A DNA stretch of 64,000 nt from Hydrogenophaga sp. PAMC20947 (GCF_004795855.1 NZ_CP039252.1:3348001-3412000), one strand, 5' to 3'; shown: positions 38,940-47,562, numbered from the stretch's first letter. Numbers and translations are program-made. Notes: a model not told the origin generated them from the letters alone.

Positions 38940-39403
38940 CGCACCACCCCACCCAGCCGCCAGGCCATCCGCCCTCCGACGAGCGCACTTTGCACGTGGT
39001 GGCCTTCTTTGAGTCACTGACACCCGTGTCGCTCAGGCAGCTGCCGACCGTCTACAGCGAAGAAGCGCGGTTCATCGATCCTTTCAATGACGTGTGCGGC
39101 TTGCCCGCCATCTCGCAAGTATTTGCCCACATGTTCGACAACCTGCAAGGCCCTCGCTTTCGGGTGCTGCAGACGATCACTGAGGGCGACCACTGCTTCA
39201 TGCTGTGGGACTTTCATTTCACCCGCCAGGCCGGCGCTCCGGGCCAGCGCGTGCACGGCGGCAGCCATCTTCACTTTGCACCCGACGGCCGCGTTGACTG
39301 GCACCGGGACCATTGGGACCCGGCCCGTGAAATATACGAAACCGTGCCCTTGCTGGGCAGCGTGATGCGCTGGTTGCGCCGCCGCCTCCAGGCCAGCGCC
39401 TGA
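38936..39403 (+). CDS. SnoaL-like/NTF2-fold protein, last gene of lipid operon
   Basis: The 155-aa protein has an NTF2-type alpha+beta fold: 'VVAFFESLTPVSLRQLPTVYSEEARFIDPFNDVCG' near residues 20-55 and 'GDHCFMLWDFHF' in the second half. Proteins of this type in the cluster are annotated as nuclear transport factor 2 family and could bind a small hydrophobic ligand. The start overlaps the SDR stop (ATGA). The operon ends here; the next gene is on the opposite strand. Confidence 0.82.
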   Translation: MTHHPTQPPGHPPSDERTLHVVAFFESLTPVSLRQLPTVYSEEARFIDPFNDVCGLPAISQVFAHMFDNLQGPRFRVLQTITEGDHCFMLWDFHFTRQAGAPGQRVHGGSHLHFAPDGRVDWHRDHWDPAREIYETVPLLGSVMRWLRRRLQASA

Positions 39404-39558
39404 TCGCTGGAAATAGGCGGATCGTTCAACACGGCACGTCGATCTGCTGCGCGGGTGATTGACGAACCGCAGGCTGCATTTCGCCACATCCGGACTGGGT
39501 GGCCGTGGCCGGTGTGCCGAGCAGGGCAAGGCGTTTCAACGCCGGCCAAAACAGTCCA

Positions 39559-40089
39559 TCAGGAGGGATGTGCTTCGGACTCTGATCCGGTCTTGGCATT
39601 TTTCCGGACGTCTCTGTCTTCGCTATGGGCGTCCTTGTCAGCGTCGCTGGCAGCGATCGACTTGACTGACGGATTCGACGGGGCTTCAGGTGCCAATGGG
39701 GCGCCAAGCTGCTCCAGCATGAGGATGGCGTCGCGGAGTTTGAAGGGTTGCAGCAAGATGCGCCTCACATCCAGCGCCTTCAAATCTTTGATCAGCTCCA
39801 CCGTGCACACCGAAGACATCACCGCCACCGCCAGATGGGCGCTGCATGCAAACTTTCCAGCCCGAATCTCGGCGAGCAAGTTCATTGCGGCACCGTCCAG
39901 ATCCAGCGCCACCACCATGCCCTCAAGATCACCGTGGTCCAGCCAAGCGTTGGCTGCGGCCACATTGGTCGCCTGGTGAACTCGGGCCAGGTCCAGATCG
40001 CGGCACACGGCCGCCAAGGTGCCCCGGACCAGATTGTCGGGCTCGATGAGCAGAATGTGCGGAGGCTTTGATCGAATTGGAGCGTTCAT
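39559..40089 (-). CDS. Pseudo-receiver protein, short paralogue
   Basis: The 176-aa protein shares the receiver-like fold of the product of 29123-30139: 'PPHILLIEPDNLVRGTLAAVCRDL' against 'TVLVIQPDGQVRGTLAGGCRTL', and 'RILLQPFKLRDAIL' against 'RLLLHPFTLGDVL'. Ala61 ('VVALDLDG') replaces the phosphoacceptor Asp and Gln114 replaces the conserved Lys. The C-terminal 40 residues are charged and low-complexity, shorter than the arms of the paralogue. Its start overlaps the end of the GAF gene (ATGA), so the two are co-translated. Confidence 0.75.
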   Translation of the reverse strand: MNAPIRSKPPHILLIEPDNLVRGTLAAVCRDLDLARVHQATNVAAANAWLDHGDLEGMVVALDLDGAAMNLLAEIRAGKFACSAHLAVAVMSSVCTVELIKDLKALDVRRILLQPFKLRDAILMLEQLGAPLAPEAPSNPSVKSIAASDADKDAHSEDRDVRKNAKTGSESEAHPS

Positions 40090-40586
40090 ACAACAGCCTC
40101 CTCCCGGCGGAACAGCTCGTCGACCACAAGGTCACGCAGCCCGCAGAGAATCGCCACATCCAGCCGGTCAAAGCTGCGCGGGCGCCGGTCAAGAATGCAC
40201 AGCGTCCCGACCACCTGGCCATAGGGCAAGCGCAAACCCGCCCCGGCGTAAAAGCGGACAAAGGGTTGCCCGATCACCATCGGGTTGTCGGAAAACCGGG
40301 GATCCTCCAACGCATCATGCACCACCAAGGGCGCCGCCTGGACAATGGCATGGCCGCAGAACGACACATCGCGAGGCGACTCGCGGGCCTCCATCCCGAA
40401 GTTGGACTTGGCCCACTGCCGGTCCCGATCGATGAGAGACACCGAGGCCATCGGCACATCAAACTCGCTGGCCGCAAAAGCGGAAATGCGGTCAAACCGC
40501 TCTTCCGGTAGCGTGTCCAGCAAAACCAAGTCGCGAAGCGCTTGCAACCGCTTTTTTTCGTTGTGGGGTAAGGGCGCGTGCATCAT
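40086..40586 (-). CDS. GAF-domain protein
   Basis: The 166-aa product is a single GAF domain: 'LRDLVLLDTLPEERFDRISAFAASEFDVPMASVSLID' followed by the hallmark 'ESPRDVSFCGHAIVQAAPLVVHDALEDPRFSDNP' and 'YGQVVGTLCILDRRPRSF'. This matches the free-standing GAF modules usually linked to kinases or cyclases, but no output domain is present. ATG 40586 has AGGAGAG upstream. It is coupled to the pseudo-receiver gene by a 4-base overlap, suggesting a sensor-plus-adaptor pair. Confidence 0.85.
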   Translation of the reverse strand: MMHAPLPHNEKKRLQALRDLVLLDTLPEERFDRISAFAASEFDVPMASVSLIDRDRQWAKSNFGMEARESPRDVSFCGHAIVQAAPLVVHDALEDPRFSDNPMVIGQPFVRFYAGAGLRLPYGQVVGTLCILDRRPRSFDRLDVAILCGLRDLVVDELFRREEAVV

Positions 40587-40827
40587 TTTGATCTCTCCTG
40601 ACCACCAGAACCAAGCCGCGCCCAGTGCAGCGCTTCCTGACTCCGAGCGGTAAAAATGGGGCGGCGACATCGGGCCCCATGGTGCTTGTATCGTCACGTC
40701 AACCAGAAAATTGAGCCCAACCGGATAAACAAGGCGGCCTCTCGCTCGGTACCCAGCCCCTCTTCCCATTCATACATAAGCAAACTACGATATATACCCA
40801 TTCCCCCACAATGTTCCGGAGACCCCC

Positions 40828-41808
40828 ATGCACCCTGTTCAACCGATGCGAGCGGCATTTCGCCACACCTTGGCCGGTCTGCTCTGCTGGGCGCTGGCCG
40901 GACTGGTTCATGCTGCCGACGCCGCACCCGCCATGCAAGTGAAGCAAGTGGGCCCCCACAGCTACTACGTTGAAGGGTTGTCGGCCCTGGGCTCTGGTGC
41001 CAACCAGAATTTCATCTCCAACGCCGGCTTTGTCATCACGCCCGAGAGCGTGGTGGTGATCGACGCCTTGGGCTCCCCCCAGCTGGCCGAGCGTCTCACC
41101 GCTGAGATTCGCAAGCTCACGCCATTGCCCGTCTCCAACGTCATCCTCACCCACTACCACGCCGACCACATCTACGGCCTGCAGTTCTTCAAGGCCTTGG
41201 GCGCACACATCACGGCCCATGAGTCGGCCAAGGAGTACATCCAGTCCGACACCGCACGCCTGCGCCTGGAAGCTTCACGCACCGATCTGGCGCCCTGGAT
41301 CAACGACAAGACCCGACTGGTGGAAGCCGACACCTGGATCAGTGGCCCCACTTCGCTCAAGGTCGGGGGCATGGTGTTTGAGCTTGACCACGTGGGCCCT
41401 TCGCACACGCCCGAAGATCTGACCATTTTTGTACCCTCCGAAAAGGTGCTGTTCGCAGGCGACCTGTTTTTCAACGGCCGTCTGCCTTTCGTGGGCAAGG
41501 CCAACAGCAGCCAGTGGATCCAATCGCTGGAATTGATGCTCGCGCACGACGCAACCACGGTGGTGCCCGGACACGGCGCGGCATCGACCGATCCGAAGAA
41601 AGACATTGGCGTGACGCGCGATTACCTCAAATTTCTGCGCAGTTCCATGGGCCAGGCGGTGCAAGACTTTGTGCCCTTCGAGGATGTCTACAAACAGACC
41701 GACTGGAGCACCTTCGAGCACATGCCCATGTTTGGCTTTGCCAACCGCATGAACGCCTACAACACCTACTTGCTGATGGAAGAAGAGGCGCTGGAACAGA
41801 AGCGCTGA
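40828..41808 (+). CDS. Exported MBL-fold metallo-hydrolase
   Basis: The 326-aa protein has a signal peptide (about 1-30) and a metallo-beta-lactamase fold: HYHADH at 109-114, 'GPSHTPEDL' and 'VLFAGDLFFNGRLPFVGKANS', ending with 'TTVVPGHGAASTDP'. All zinc ligands are present. The family includes quinoprotein-relay (SoxH-like) hydrolases of unknown substrate. The 240-base region divergent from the GAF gene is AT-rich near 40770-40800, with TATATA at 40791-40796 as a possible -10. Confidence 0.88.
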   Translation: MHPVQPMRAAFRHTLAGLLCWALAGLVHAADAAPAMQVKQVGPHSYYVEGLSALGSGANQNFISNAGFVITPESVVVIDALGSPQLAERLTAEIRKLTPLPVSNVILTHYHADHIYGLQFFKALGAHITAHESAKEYIQSDTARLRLEASRTDLAPWINDKTRLVEADTWISGPTSLKVGGMVFELDHVGPSHTPEDLTIFVPSEKVLFAGDLFFNGRLPFVGKANSSQWIQSLELMLAHDATTVVPGHGAASTDPKKDIGVTRDYLKFLRSSMGQAVQDFVPFEDVYKQTDWSTFEHMPMFGFANRMNAYNTYLLMEEEALEQKR

Positions 41809-41830
41809 TACAACGCCCTCGACAAAGACC

Positions 41831-42050
41831 TCAAGCCTCGACCCATGCGGGGTGCTTGCCGATGCGCTCCAGCAGAAAGTCGATGAAGGTTCTGACCTTT
41901 CCGGTCAACACATTGGCCTGCGGGTAAATCAACCTCAGCGCCGATTGATCGTTCACCCGGTACTCGGGCAACACCCGCACCACAGTGCCTTCGCGCAGTT
42001 CGCGGTGCACGCTCCAGAGCGAATTGACCGAGATGTCGGCCCCGGCCACG
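41831..42050 (-). pseudogene. LysR-family regulator, 3' remnant
   Basis: Residues matching the last third of a LysR effector domain ('GTVVRVLPEYRVNDQSALRLIYPQANVLTGKVRTFIDFLLERIGK'-type C-terminus) are present and the normal stop is intact, but the helix-turn-helix and most of the effector domain are missing. The homology stops at about 42050, where a fragment of a different gene on the opposite strand begins. This is one half of a deletion scar. Confidence 0.7.
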
Positions 42051-42053
42051 GTG

Positions 42054-42347
42054 GCGGCGCAAGCCCGCGCAGTAGGCGAGTGGCGCAAGCGTGTGCAAGC
42101 CGCTGGCCGCCCCGATCACCCGGCCATGGAATCAATCCACATCGACCTCGCCGCAGACCCCGAAACCCTGCCCAGCCCCATCCACCTGGGTTTTCGCATC
42201 GGTACAAGGCATTTGACCGCCTATCTGAAAGCCATGGAATCCATCGGCATCAACCACGTGGCGCCCAATCTGCGTTTCAATCGAAGCCATACCGAAGACA
42301 CACTGCAACGCTTGGCCGATCAGATCCTGCCCGACTTTGCCGAATAA
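42054..42347 (+). pseudogene. Luciferase-like (LLM) monooxygenase, 3' remnant
   Basis: The frame encodes only the C-terminal segment of a bacterial-luciferase-like flavin monooxygenase: 'IHIDLAADPETLPSPIHLGFRIGTRHLTAYLKAMESIGINHVAPNL' followed by the natural C-terminus 'EDTLQRLADQILPDF'. The catalytic barrel and start are absent. Homology begins at about 42054, directly against the LysR remnant, and the SDR at 42360 follows after 12 bases as if once co-transcribed. Confidence 0.7.
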
Positions 42348-42359
42348 AGGAGCCCCCAC

Positions 42360-43196
42360 ATGACCACCCCAAAAACCACCCCACTCACCATGCTCATCAC
42401 CGGCGCCACCGACGGCATCGGCCTGGCGACCGCGCGCCAACTGGCACCGCAGGGCCACACCTTGCTGCTGCACGGGCGCAACCCGGACAAGCTGGCCAAT
42501 GCACAAAAGGCGCTGCTCGCGATGCCCGGCGTTGGACGCATTGAGACCTATGTGGCCGACCTGTCGCACCTGGCCGAAGTTGAGTCCCTGGCCCAGGCCC
42601 TGCTGCAAAACCACCAACAACTCGATGTGCTGATCAACAACGCCGGCATCTACCGCACGCCCGAGACCCGCACCGCCGATGGGCTCGATGTGCGCTTCGC
42701 CGTCAACACCGTGGCACCCTATTTGTTGACGCAACGGTTGCTGCCGTTGCTGGGCTCCACAGCACGCGTGGTCAACCTGTCCTCTGCTGCCCAGGCCCCG
42801 GTGGACCTCGACGCCTTGGCGGGCCGTGTCCCGCTGGCCGACATGGCCGCCTACGCGCAAAGCAAGTTGGCGATCACCATGTGGACCAACCAGATGGCAT
42901 TCGCGCTCAAAGAAAAAGGCCTTCAAAGCCCCATGGTGGTCTCGGTCAACCCGGGCTCGCTGCTCGCCACCAAGATGGTGAAAGAGGGCTTTGGCGTGGC
43001 CGGGAACGACATCGCCATCGGTGCCGACGTCCTCTGCCGCGCCGCGCTGGCAGGCGAGTTTGCCGACGCTGGTGGCAAGTACTTCGACAACGACGCTGGC
43101 CGGTTTGGTTCGCCTCACCCTGATGCGCTGGATGCAAAGAAGAATGAGGCGGTGGCGGACGCCATCGAAGCGATCATCGGCAAACTCGAGGGCTGA
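42360..43196 (+). CDS. SDR-family oxidoreductase
   Basis: The 278-aa SDR has the NAD(P) motif 'LITGATDGIGLATA', 'LINNAGIY' (NNAG), the catalytic Ser region 'VVNLSSAAQA' and YxxxK in 'AYAQSKLA'. It resembles retinol-dehydrogenase-like and WW-domain oxidoreductase-type SDRs. The intact gene follows the LLM remnant by 12 bases and AAGGAG lies ahead of its ATG; it may have lost its native promoter when the upstream pair was deleted. Confidence 0.88.
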   Translation: MTTPKTTPLTMLITGATDGIGLATARQLAPQGHTLLLHGRNPDKLANAQKALLAMPGVGRIETYVADLSHLAEVESLAQALLQNHQQLDVLINNAGIYRTPETRTADGLDVRFAVNTVAPYLLTQRLLPLLGSTARVVNLSSAAQAPVDLDALAGRVPLADMAAYAQSKLAITMWTNQMAFALKEKGLQSPMVVSVNPGSLLATKMVKEGFGVAGNDIAIGADVLCRAALAGEFADAGGKYFDNDAGRFGSPHPDALDAKKNEAVADAIEAIIGKLEG

Positions 43197-43628
43197 GGCG
43201 GCACCACGCAACGCAGTGCGCCAGCAACCGCTGCGGCCAACAATGGAACCTCTGGGCATCGCGCGATGCACCGGGGTATTTTGTCTGTGCTCGGCTACGC
43301 TGTGCATGAGCCCCTATCCGGTCACAGGTCTGCAGGGCCCGGAGGCTGATGTTGGGTGTGAACTTGAACGGCTGAAGTCGACCCAATGGCGCCAACGGCA
43401 GTTTTCTAAGGAAACGACAGGTCTGGCTTGAGAAACGACCTTCGCCCACACCGCCAACCATTTCGATGGCAGCGAAAGCAGTCGTTTGAGCGTGAGCCCG
43501 AAACAAGCCACTGGCGACATAGGGGTCGGGTGCCGTCCTGGGCGCCGAAAGACCCGGCGACAACTGGCCGCCAAGGCCAGACTCGTCTCGAATGCGGCCC
43601 TCAGGATCAGGACGCGCGCAACGCTATG
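43197..43628. other. Non-coding stretch, possibly degenerate repeat
   Basis: The frames here lack ribosome sites and plausible protein patterns. The base pattern (many short GC-rich inverted motifs) resembles the region at 47590-47905 in style, but I could not align the two reliably. No gene is supported. Confidence 0.45.
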
Positions 43629-44936
43629 TCAAGCAGCCGGACCAAAAGCGGCGGGTGCAAACGCTTCGCTGATTTCACGTGTGATTTGCAGGAAGTGGTC
43701 GACGTCGGCGACGGAATTGCAGTGCAGTGGCGAGACACGGATCGCGCCTTCCAGACTGAAGGAATCGAGCATGCGCTTCGAATAGAGGCTGGAGGCCACA
43801 CGCTCATAGACAATCACGCCGCGGCTTTCGTACTCACGCACCGCATCGGTGTGGCCCAGGTGGTCAAAGCCAATGGCCAGGATCAGGTCGCGTTTGCTCA
43901 AGTCTTCGTAGTCGAGGAACACCTTCACCTGCGGCAGCGTGCGCAGGCCTGCGACACTTTCGCCGCCGTTGAGCAATCGCGCCAGCAGGGCCCGCTCATG
44001 CCGCTCGATGCGGTCGATGCCGCAGACGAACAGTTCGCGGCGGTTGGTGCTCCGAACAAACTGGCTACCGAGCCAGCAAACATAGTTGACGATTTCGGTG
44101 ACCACGGCGAACTGCCAGGGTGCCGAACTGCCCAGATCCCAGAAATCCGCTTTCTTGCCTGCCAGCTTGTGGTGCGGCAAGGTGGCGGCGCGGTCGGACA
44201 GCCAGGCCAGGCCCGAGCCTCTGCAACCGAAGAACTTGTAGGGGGCGATGTTGATGCCGTCGACCGGGGTCTTCTGCAAGTCGATCAGCCCGTGCGGCGC
44301 ATGCTGCACCGCGTCGACCAGGATGTAGAGGTCGGGCTTGATCGCGCGGGCGCGTTTGACGATGGCCTCGATATCCATTTTGGCGCCTGAGATATTCGAC
44401 GCGTACATCACGCTGAGCAGGCAGGTGTTTTGGTCCACTTGCCCCACGATCTCATCCACATCGATGCCGCCGGTCACCGGGTTGCTTTTCGCGACCCGCA
44501 ACTCCTTGCCGGTGCGCTGGGCGTACAGGCTCATCGCATCGAACGACGATGGGTGTTCCAGGATCGAGGTGACCATGTTCGTGCCGGGCACGTTTTCCGT
44601 CACGGCGCGCACCATGTCGAACATCGCCCCCGATGCGGTCAGAGAGGCATACACGCTGCCACCGCGGGCATTGAGGATGGTGCGCACGTCATCGGTGCCC
44701 TCGGCCTGCACCTTTTGTAAAAACAGCGACAGCGCGTGGATGCGCTCGGGGCAATCCGGCAGTGAGTCGATTCTTACAAAGGCCTCGGTGGCGGCCTTGA
44801 GGCGGAACGAGCCGCCAGCGTTGTCGAAGAACAGCCGCTCGCGGCCTTCGATGTCGTGGTCAACGTAGTGAAAGCGGTTTTTGATCTCGCTCATCAACGC
44901 GTCGGAAAACAGCAGGCCTTGGTGATGGGTGTTCAT
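43629..44936 (-). CDS. Class V PLP aminotransferase/cysteine-desulfurase-like protein
   Basis: The 435-aa fold-type I enzyme has 'FFDNAGGSFRLKAATEAF' at the entry, 'ILEHPSSFD' (His), 'LVDAVQHAPHG' with PLP-binding Asp208, and the Schiff-base Lys234 in 'NIAPYKFFGCRGSGLAW'. The 'APYKFFG' motif is like that of kynureninase/isopenicillin-epimerase-type members rather than IscS. It lies just downstream of the TAXI receptor on the same strand, so the two could handle the same amine or thiol compound. The reaction is not predictable. Confidence 0.85.
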   Translation of the reverse strand: MNTHHQGLLFSDALMSEIKNRFHYVDHDIEGRERLFFDNAGGSFRLKAATEAFVRIDSLPDCPERIHALSLFLQKVQAEGTDDVRTILNARGGSVYASLTASGAMFDMVRAVTENVPGTNMVTSILEHPSSFDAMSLYAQRTGKELRVAKSNPVTGGIDVDEIVGQVDQNTCLLSVMYASNISGAKMDIEAIVKRARAIKPDLYILVDAVQHAPHGLIDLQKTPVDGINIAPYKFFGCRGSGLAWLSDRAATLPHHKLAGKKADFWDLGSSAPWQFAVVTEIVNYVCWLGSQFVRSTNRRELFVCGIDRIERHERALLARLLNGGESVAGLRTLPQVKVFLDYEDLSKRDLILAIGFDHLGHTDAVREYESRGVIVYERVASSLYSKRMLDSFSLEGAIRVSPLHCNSVADVDHFLQITREISEAFAPAAFGPAA

Positions 44937-45042
44937 CGTGAGTCTCTATGTCAATGGCATGGGGTTCAGGGCAACGCCCCAGCACGCAAATTGCAGGTCA
45001 AACGGCGCGCTCCAGGTGAAGTTGGCGCCAACTGCTGTAATG

Positions 45043-45078
45043 GCCAGAGGCCCTGGGCTGATGCCCAGGGCCTCTGGC
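45043..45078 (-). terminator. Perfect 16-bp stem-loop after the TAXI gene
   Basis: GCCAGAGGCCCTGGGC (45043-45058) and its exact complement (45063-45078) enclose the four-base loop TGAT. It lies 12 bases past the receptor stop. The T-run is weak, but the stem is very stable, so it probably separates this gene from the downstream aminotransferase. Confidence 0.7.
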
Positions 45079-45089
45079 GCGGGCAGGCT

Positions 45090-46077
45090 TCAGAGCCAGC
45101 CTTTTTCCTTGTAGTACTTCACCGCGCCTGAGTGCAGCGGTGCCGACAGACCGTTTTTGATCATGTCCTTCGGGTCAAGGTGGGCGAACGCTGGATGCAA
45201 CTTCTTGAAGTCTTCAAAGTTCTCGAACACCGCCTTCACCAATTCGTACACGGTTTCGTCAGACACCTTGGAGGAGGTCACGAAAGTGGCCAACACACCA
45301 TAGGTGGGTGTCGGATTGGGGTGGCCGGCGTACAGGCCGCCGGGAATGCTCACCTTGGCGTAATAGGGCGCACCCGCCACCAGCTTGTCCACAGCCGCAC
45401 CGGTCAACGGCACCAGCTTGGCGCCGCAGGTGGTGATCGGATCCTGGATCCATCGCCGATGGGTGGCCGACGCTGGAGAAGAAGCCGTCGATCTTGTTGT
45501 CGCACAGGGCGGCGCCTTGCTCATCGTTCTTGAGCTCTGACACCAGGCCGAAGCTGGCGGTGGTCCAGCCCATGGCGCTCAGCAGTTCGTCCATTGAAGA
45601 ACGGGTGCCTGAGCCCGGGTTGCCGATGTTGAAGCGCTTGCCCTTGAAGTCGTCGAACTTGATGATGCCGACTTCTTTGCGCGCCAGCACCGTCATCGGC
45701 TCGGGGTGCACAGAGAACACAGCGCGCAGCTCTTTGTAGGCGCCGTCTTTCTCAAACTGCTTCAAGCCGTTGACCGCGTTGTATTGCACGTCCGACTGGG
45801 CCACGCCAAAGTCGAGTTCGCCGGCGCGGATGGTGTTGATGTTGAACACCGAGCCACCAGTGGATTCCACCGAGCAACGGATGCCATGTTTGGGGCGTTC
45901 CTTGTTCACCAGGCGGCAGATAGAGCCCCCAGCGGCGTAGTACACGCCAGTGACTCCGCCGGTGCCGATGGTGGTGAATTTCTGTTGCGCCATCGCGCTG
46001 CTGGCGGGCAAGGCCATGGTCAAAGCGGCGGCCATGCTCAGGGCCAGGCGCAATGGGTTCATGCGGATTGTCTTCAT
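45090..46077 (-). pseudogene. TAXI-family TRAP solute receptor, frameshifted
   Basis: The start ATG 46077 (GAGGAG upstream) gives a signal peptide and the TAXI N-lobe: '[28 protein letters not shown]', '[11 protein letters not shown]' and '[17 protein letters not shown]'. Homology continues to 'GHPSA', then jumps frame near 45449-45455 and resumes with '[17 protein letters not shown]' to the normal C-terminus '[10 protein letters not shown]'. A single extra base explains the break, so the gene is either inactivated or affected by a sequencing error. No TRAP membrane subunit is nearby. Confidence 0.8.
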
Positions 46078-46250
46078 GGAATCAACTCCTCGAGATGTGA
46101 ATGGGGAAGGTGGCCGTCGTCGCAACGACCGTGCCGGTGAACAGGATTCAGGTACGAATGGGCTTTCGGGGCGGTGAACCGTGGGACCAGCGTGGAACAA
46201 ATTGTTGGCCATCCACGCCAAGAAAAAAAGCGATATTTACTAATCAAATC

Positions 46251-46269
46251 AGATCACTTAAAGTGATCT
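46251..46269. promoter_or_regulatory. Perfect palindrome, candidate LysR operator
   Basis: AGATCACTT (46251-46259), a single A, and AAGTGATCT (46261-46269) form an exact 19-base palindrome in the AT-rich divergent region between the TAXI gene and the LysR regulator. Its size and place fit an autoregulatory LysR-type site. Inference only. Confidence 0.6.
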
Positions 46270-46328
46270 TATTTACGGGATAACCCCCACGACCAACGGT
46301 CAAGGAATTTCCTCAGCGGAGCGCCCCC

Positions 46329-47285
46329 ATGTTTTCTTTCAAGCAGCTCGAAGCGCTTTACTGGATCGCACAGCTCGGCGGATTCGCGGCCGCCGCACGC
46401 AAGCTCAACACCACCCAGTCGGCGGTGTCCAAACGCATCCGCGAGCTTGAATCGGTCATCGACGCGCCGATGTTCGAGCGCGACCGGCGCCAGGCGCGCT
46501 TGTCGGAAAAGGGCGAAGAGATGCTGCTGGTGGCCCGGCGCCTGCTGGAGCAACGCGACGCCGCCATGGAACAACTGAGCCAGCCCGAAGCCATCACCCG
46601 GCGCGTGCGCGTTGGCGTGACCGAGCTCACCGCCATGACCTGGCTGCCGCGCCTGGTGCAGCGGGTGCACCAGCAATACCCCAAGGTGGTGATCGAGGCC
46701 GAGGTCGACCTGAGCGTCAACCTGCGCGACAAGATGCTGGCCGACGAGATCGATCTGGTCATCGTGCCCGATGTCTTCGCCGAGGCCCGGTTCTCGATCG
46801 AACCCATGGGCGCGGTCGAAAACGCCTGGATGGCCCGCCCCGGCCTGCTGCCTGCCGGGCGTGTCTTGCGGGTGAACGATCTGGCCGCGCACCCCATCCT
46901 GACCCAGAGCGGGTTGTCGGGTACCGGGCTGATCTATCAGCGCTGGTTCAAATCGATTTCAGTGGCCCCCGGCACTTCGATCTCAAGCAACAGCCTGGTC
47001 GCGCTGATCGGCTTGACGGTCTCTGGCATGGGCGTCAGCTACTTGCCTCGCCATTGCCTGGCATCGCTGATCGATCGGGGCGTACTCGAAGTCATCGAGA
47101 CGTCGCCGGCGTTGCCCGAGGTGAAATACGTGGCCTTGTACCGGGGTGAGCGCAAGAGCGGGTTGATTTCGTCGATCGTCACGCTCGCGCAAGAAAGCTG
47201 TGATTTCTCGCAATTGTTTCAGACAGAAGTTGCAGAAGGGCGGGCCGGCTCAAAGACGCCATCAAATACAGATTTGTTTAGATAG
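46329..47285 (+). CDS. LysR-family transcriptional regulator
   Basis: The 318-aa protein has the LysR helix-turn-helix (about 5-62: 'QLEALYWIAQLGGFAAAARKLNTTQSAVSKRIRELE') and a periplasmic-binding-protein-like effector domain ('RVRVGVTELTAMTWLPRLVQ' onward, then the final 'GVSYLPRHCLASLIDRGVL'). It is divergent from the TAXI-aminotransferase genes and probably regulates them through the palindrome at 46251-46269. The ligand is unknown. The C-terminal 25 residues run into a degraded neighbour and may be altered. Confidence 0.88.
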   Translation: MFSFKQLEALYWIAQLGGFAAAARKLNTTQSAVSKRIRELESVIDAPMFERDRRQARLSEKGEEMLLVARRLLEQRDAAMEQLSQPEAITRRVRVGVTELTAMTWLPRLVQRVHQQYPKVVIEAEVDLSVNLRDKMLADEIDLVIVPDVFAEARFSIEPMGAVENAWMARPGLLPAGRVLRVNDLAAHPILTQSGLSGTGLIYQRWFKSISVAPGTSISSNSLVALIGLTVSGMGVSYLPRHCLASLIDRGVLEVIETSPALPEVKYVALYRGERKSGLISSIVTLAQESCDFSQLFQTEVAEGRAGSKTPSNTDLFR

Positions 47286-47562
47286 GGCCTATCCAAACTG
47301 CTGCGACGTTGGTTGGGGTTGCATGACCGTGGGTGACTGCTCTGGAGCATGTGCATATTCGTTGTGCCCTGAGCCAAGCAACCCGACAACCGTCAAGTCC
47401 GGCGAGGGCGATGCCAGGCCAACCGTGAGCGGCGATGATTTTATCTAGCGCAGTTGCGTTTTCTCGATGCGCCTGCTGCATCTCAATAGCGTGGTCGCCA
47501 TACAGTCTTTCTTCCCTCAGAAGATGAGCACGCTTACCGGTATCGCGTTGTTTGAGAGCCAT
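47278..47562 (-). pseudogene. DUF6624-family gene remnant
   Basis: The frame preserves the DUF6624 core near its middle ('NATALDKIIAAHGWPGIALAGLDGCRVAWLRAQ'), with the family's 'HGWP..L.G.DG..AAWL..Q' pattern. After AWLRAQ the expected continuation is lost and the frame ends in unrelated sequence next to the LysR stop. The gene is therefore truncated at its 3' end. I choose the inner ATG at 47562. Confidence 0.5.
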
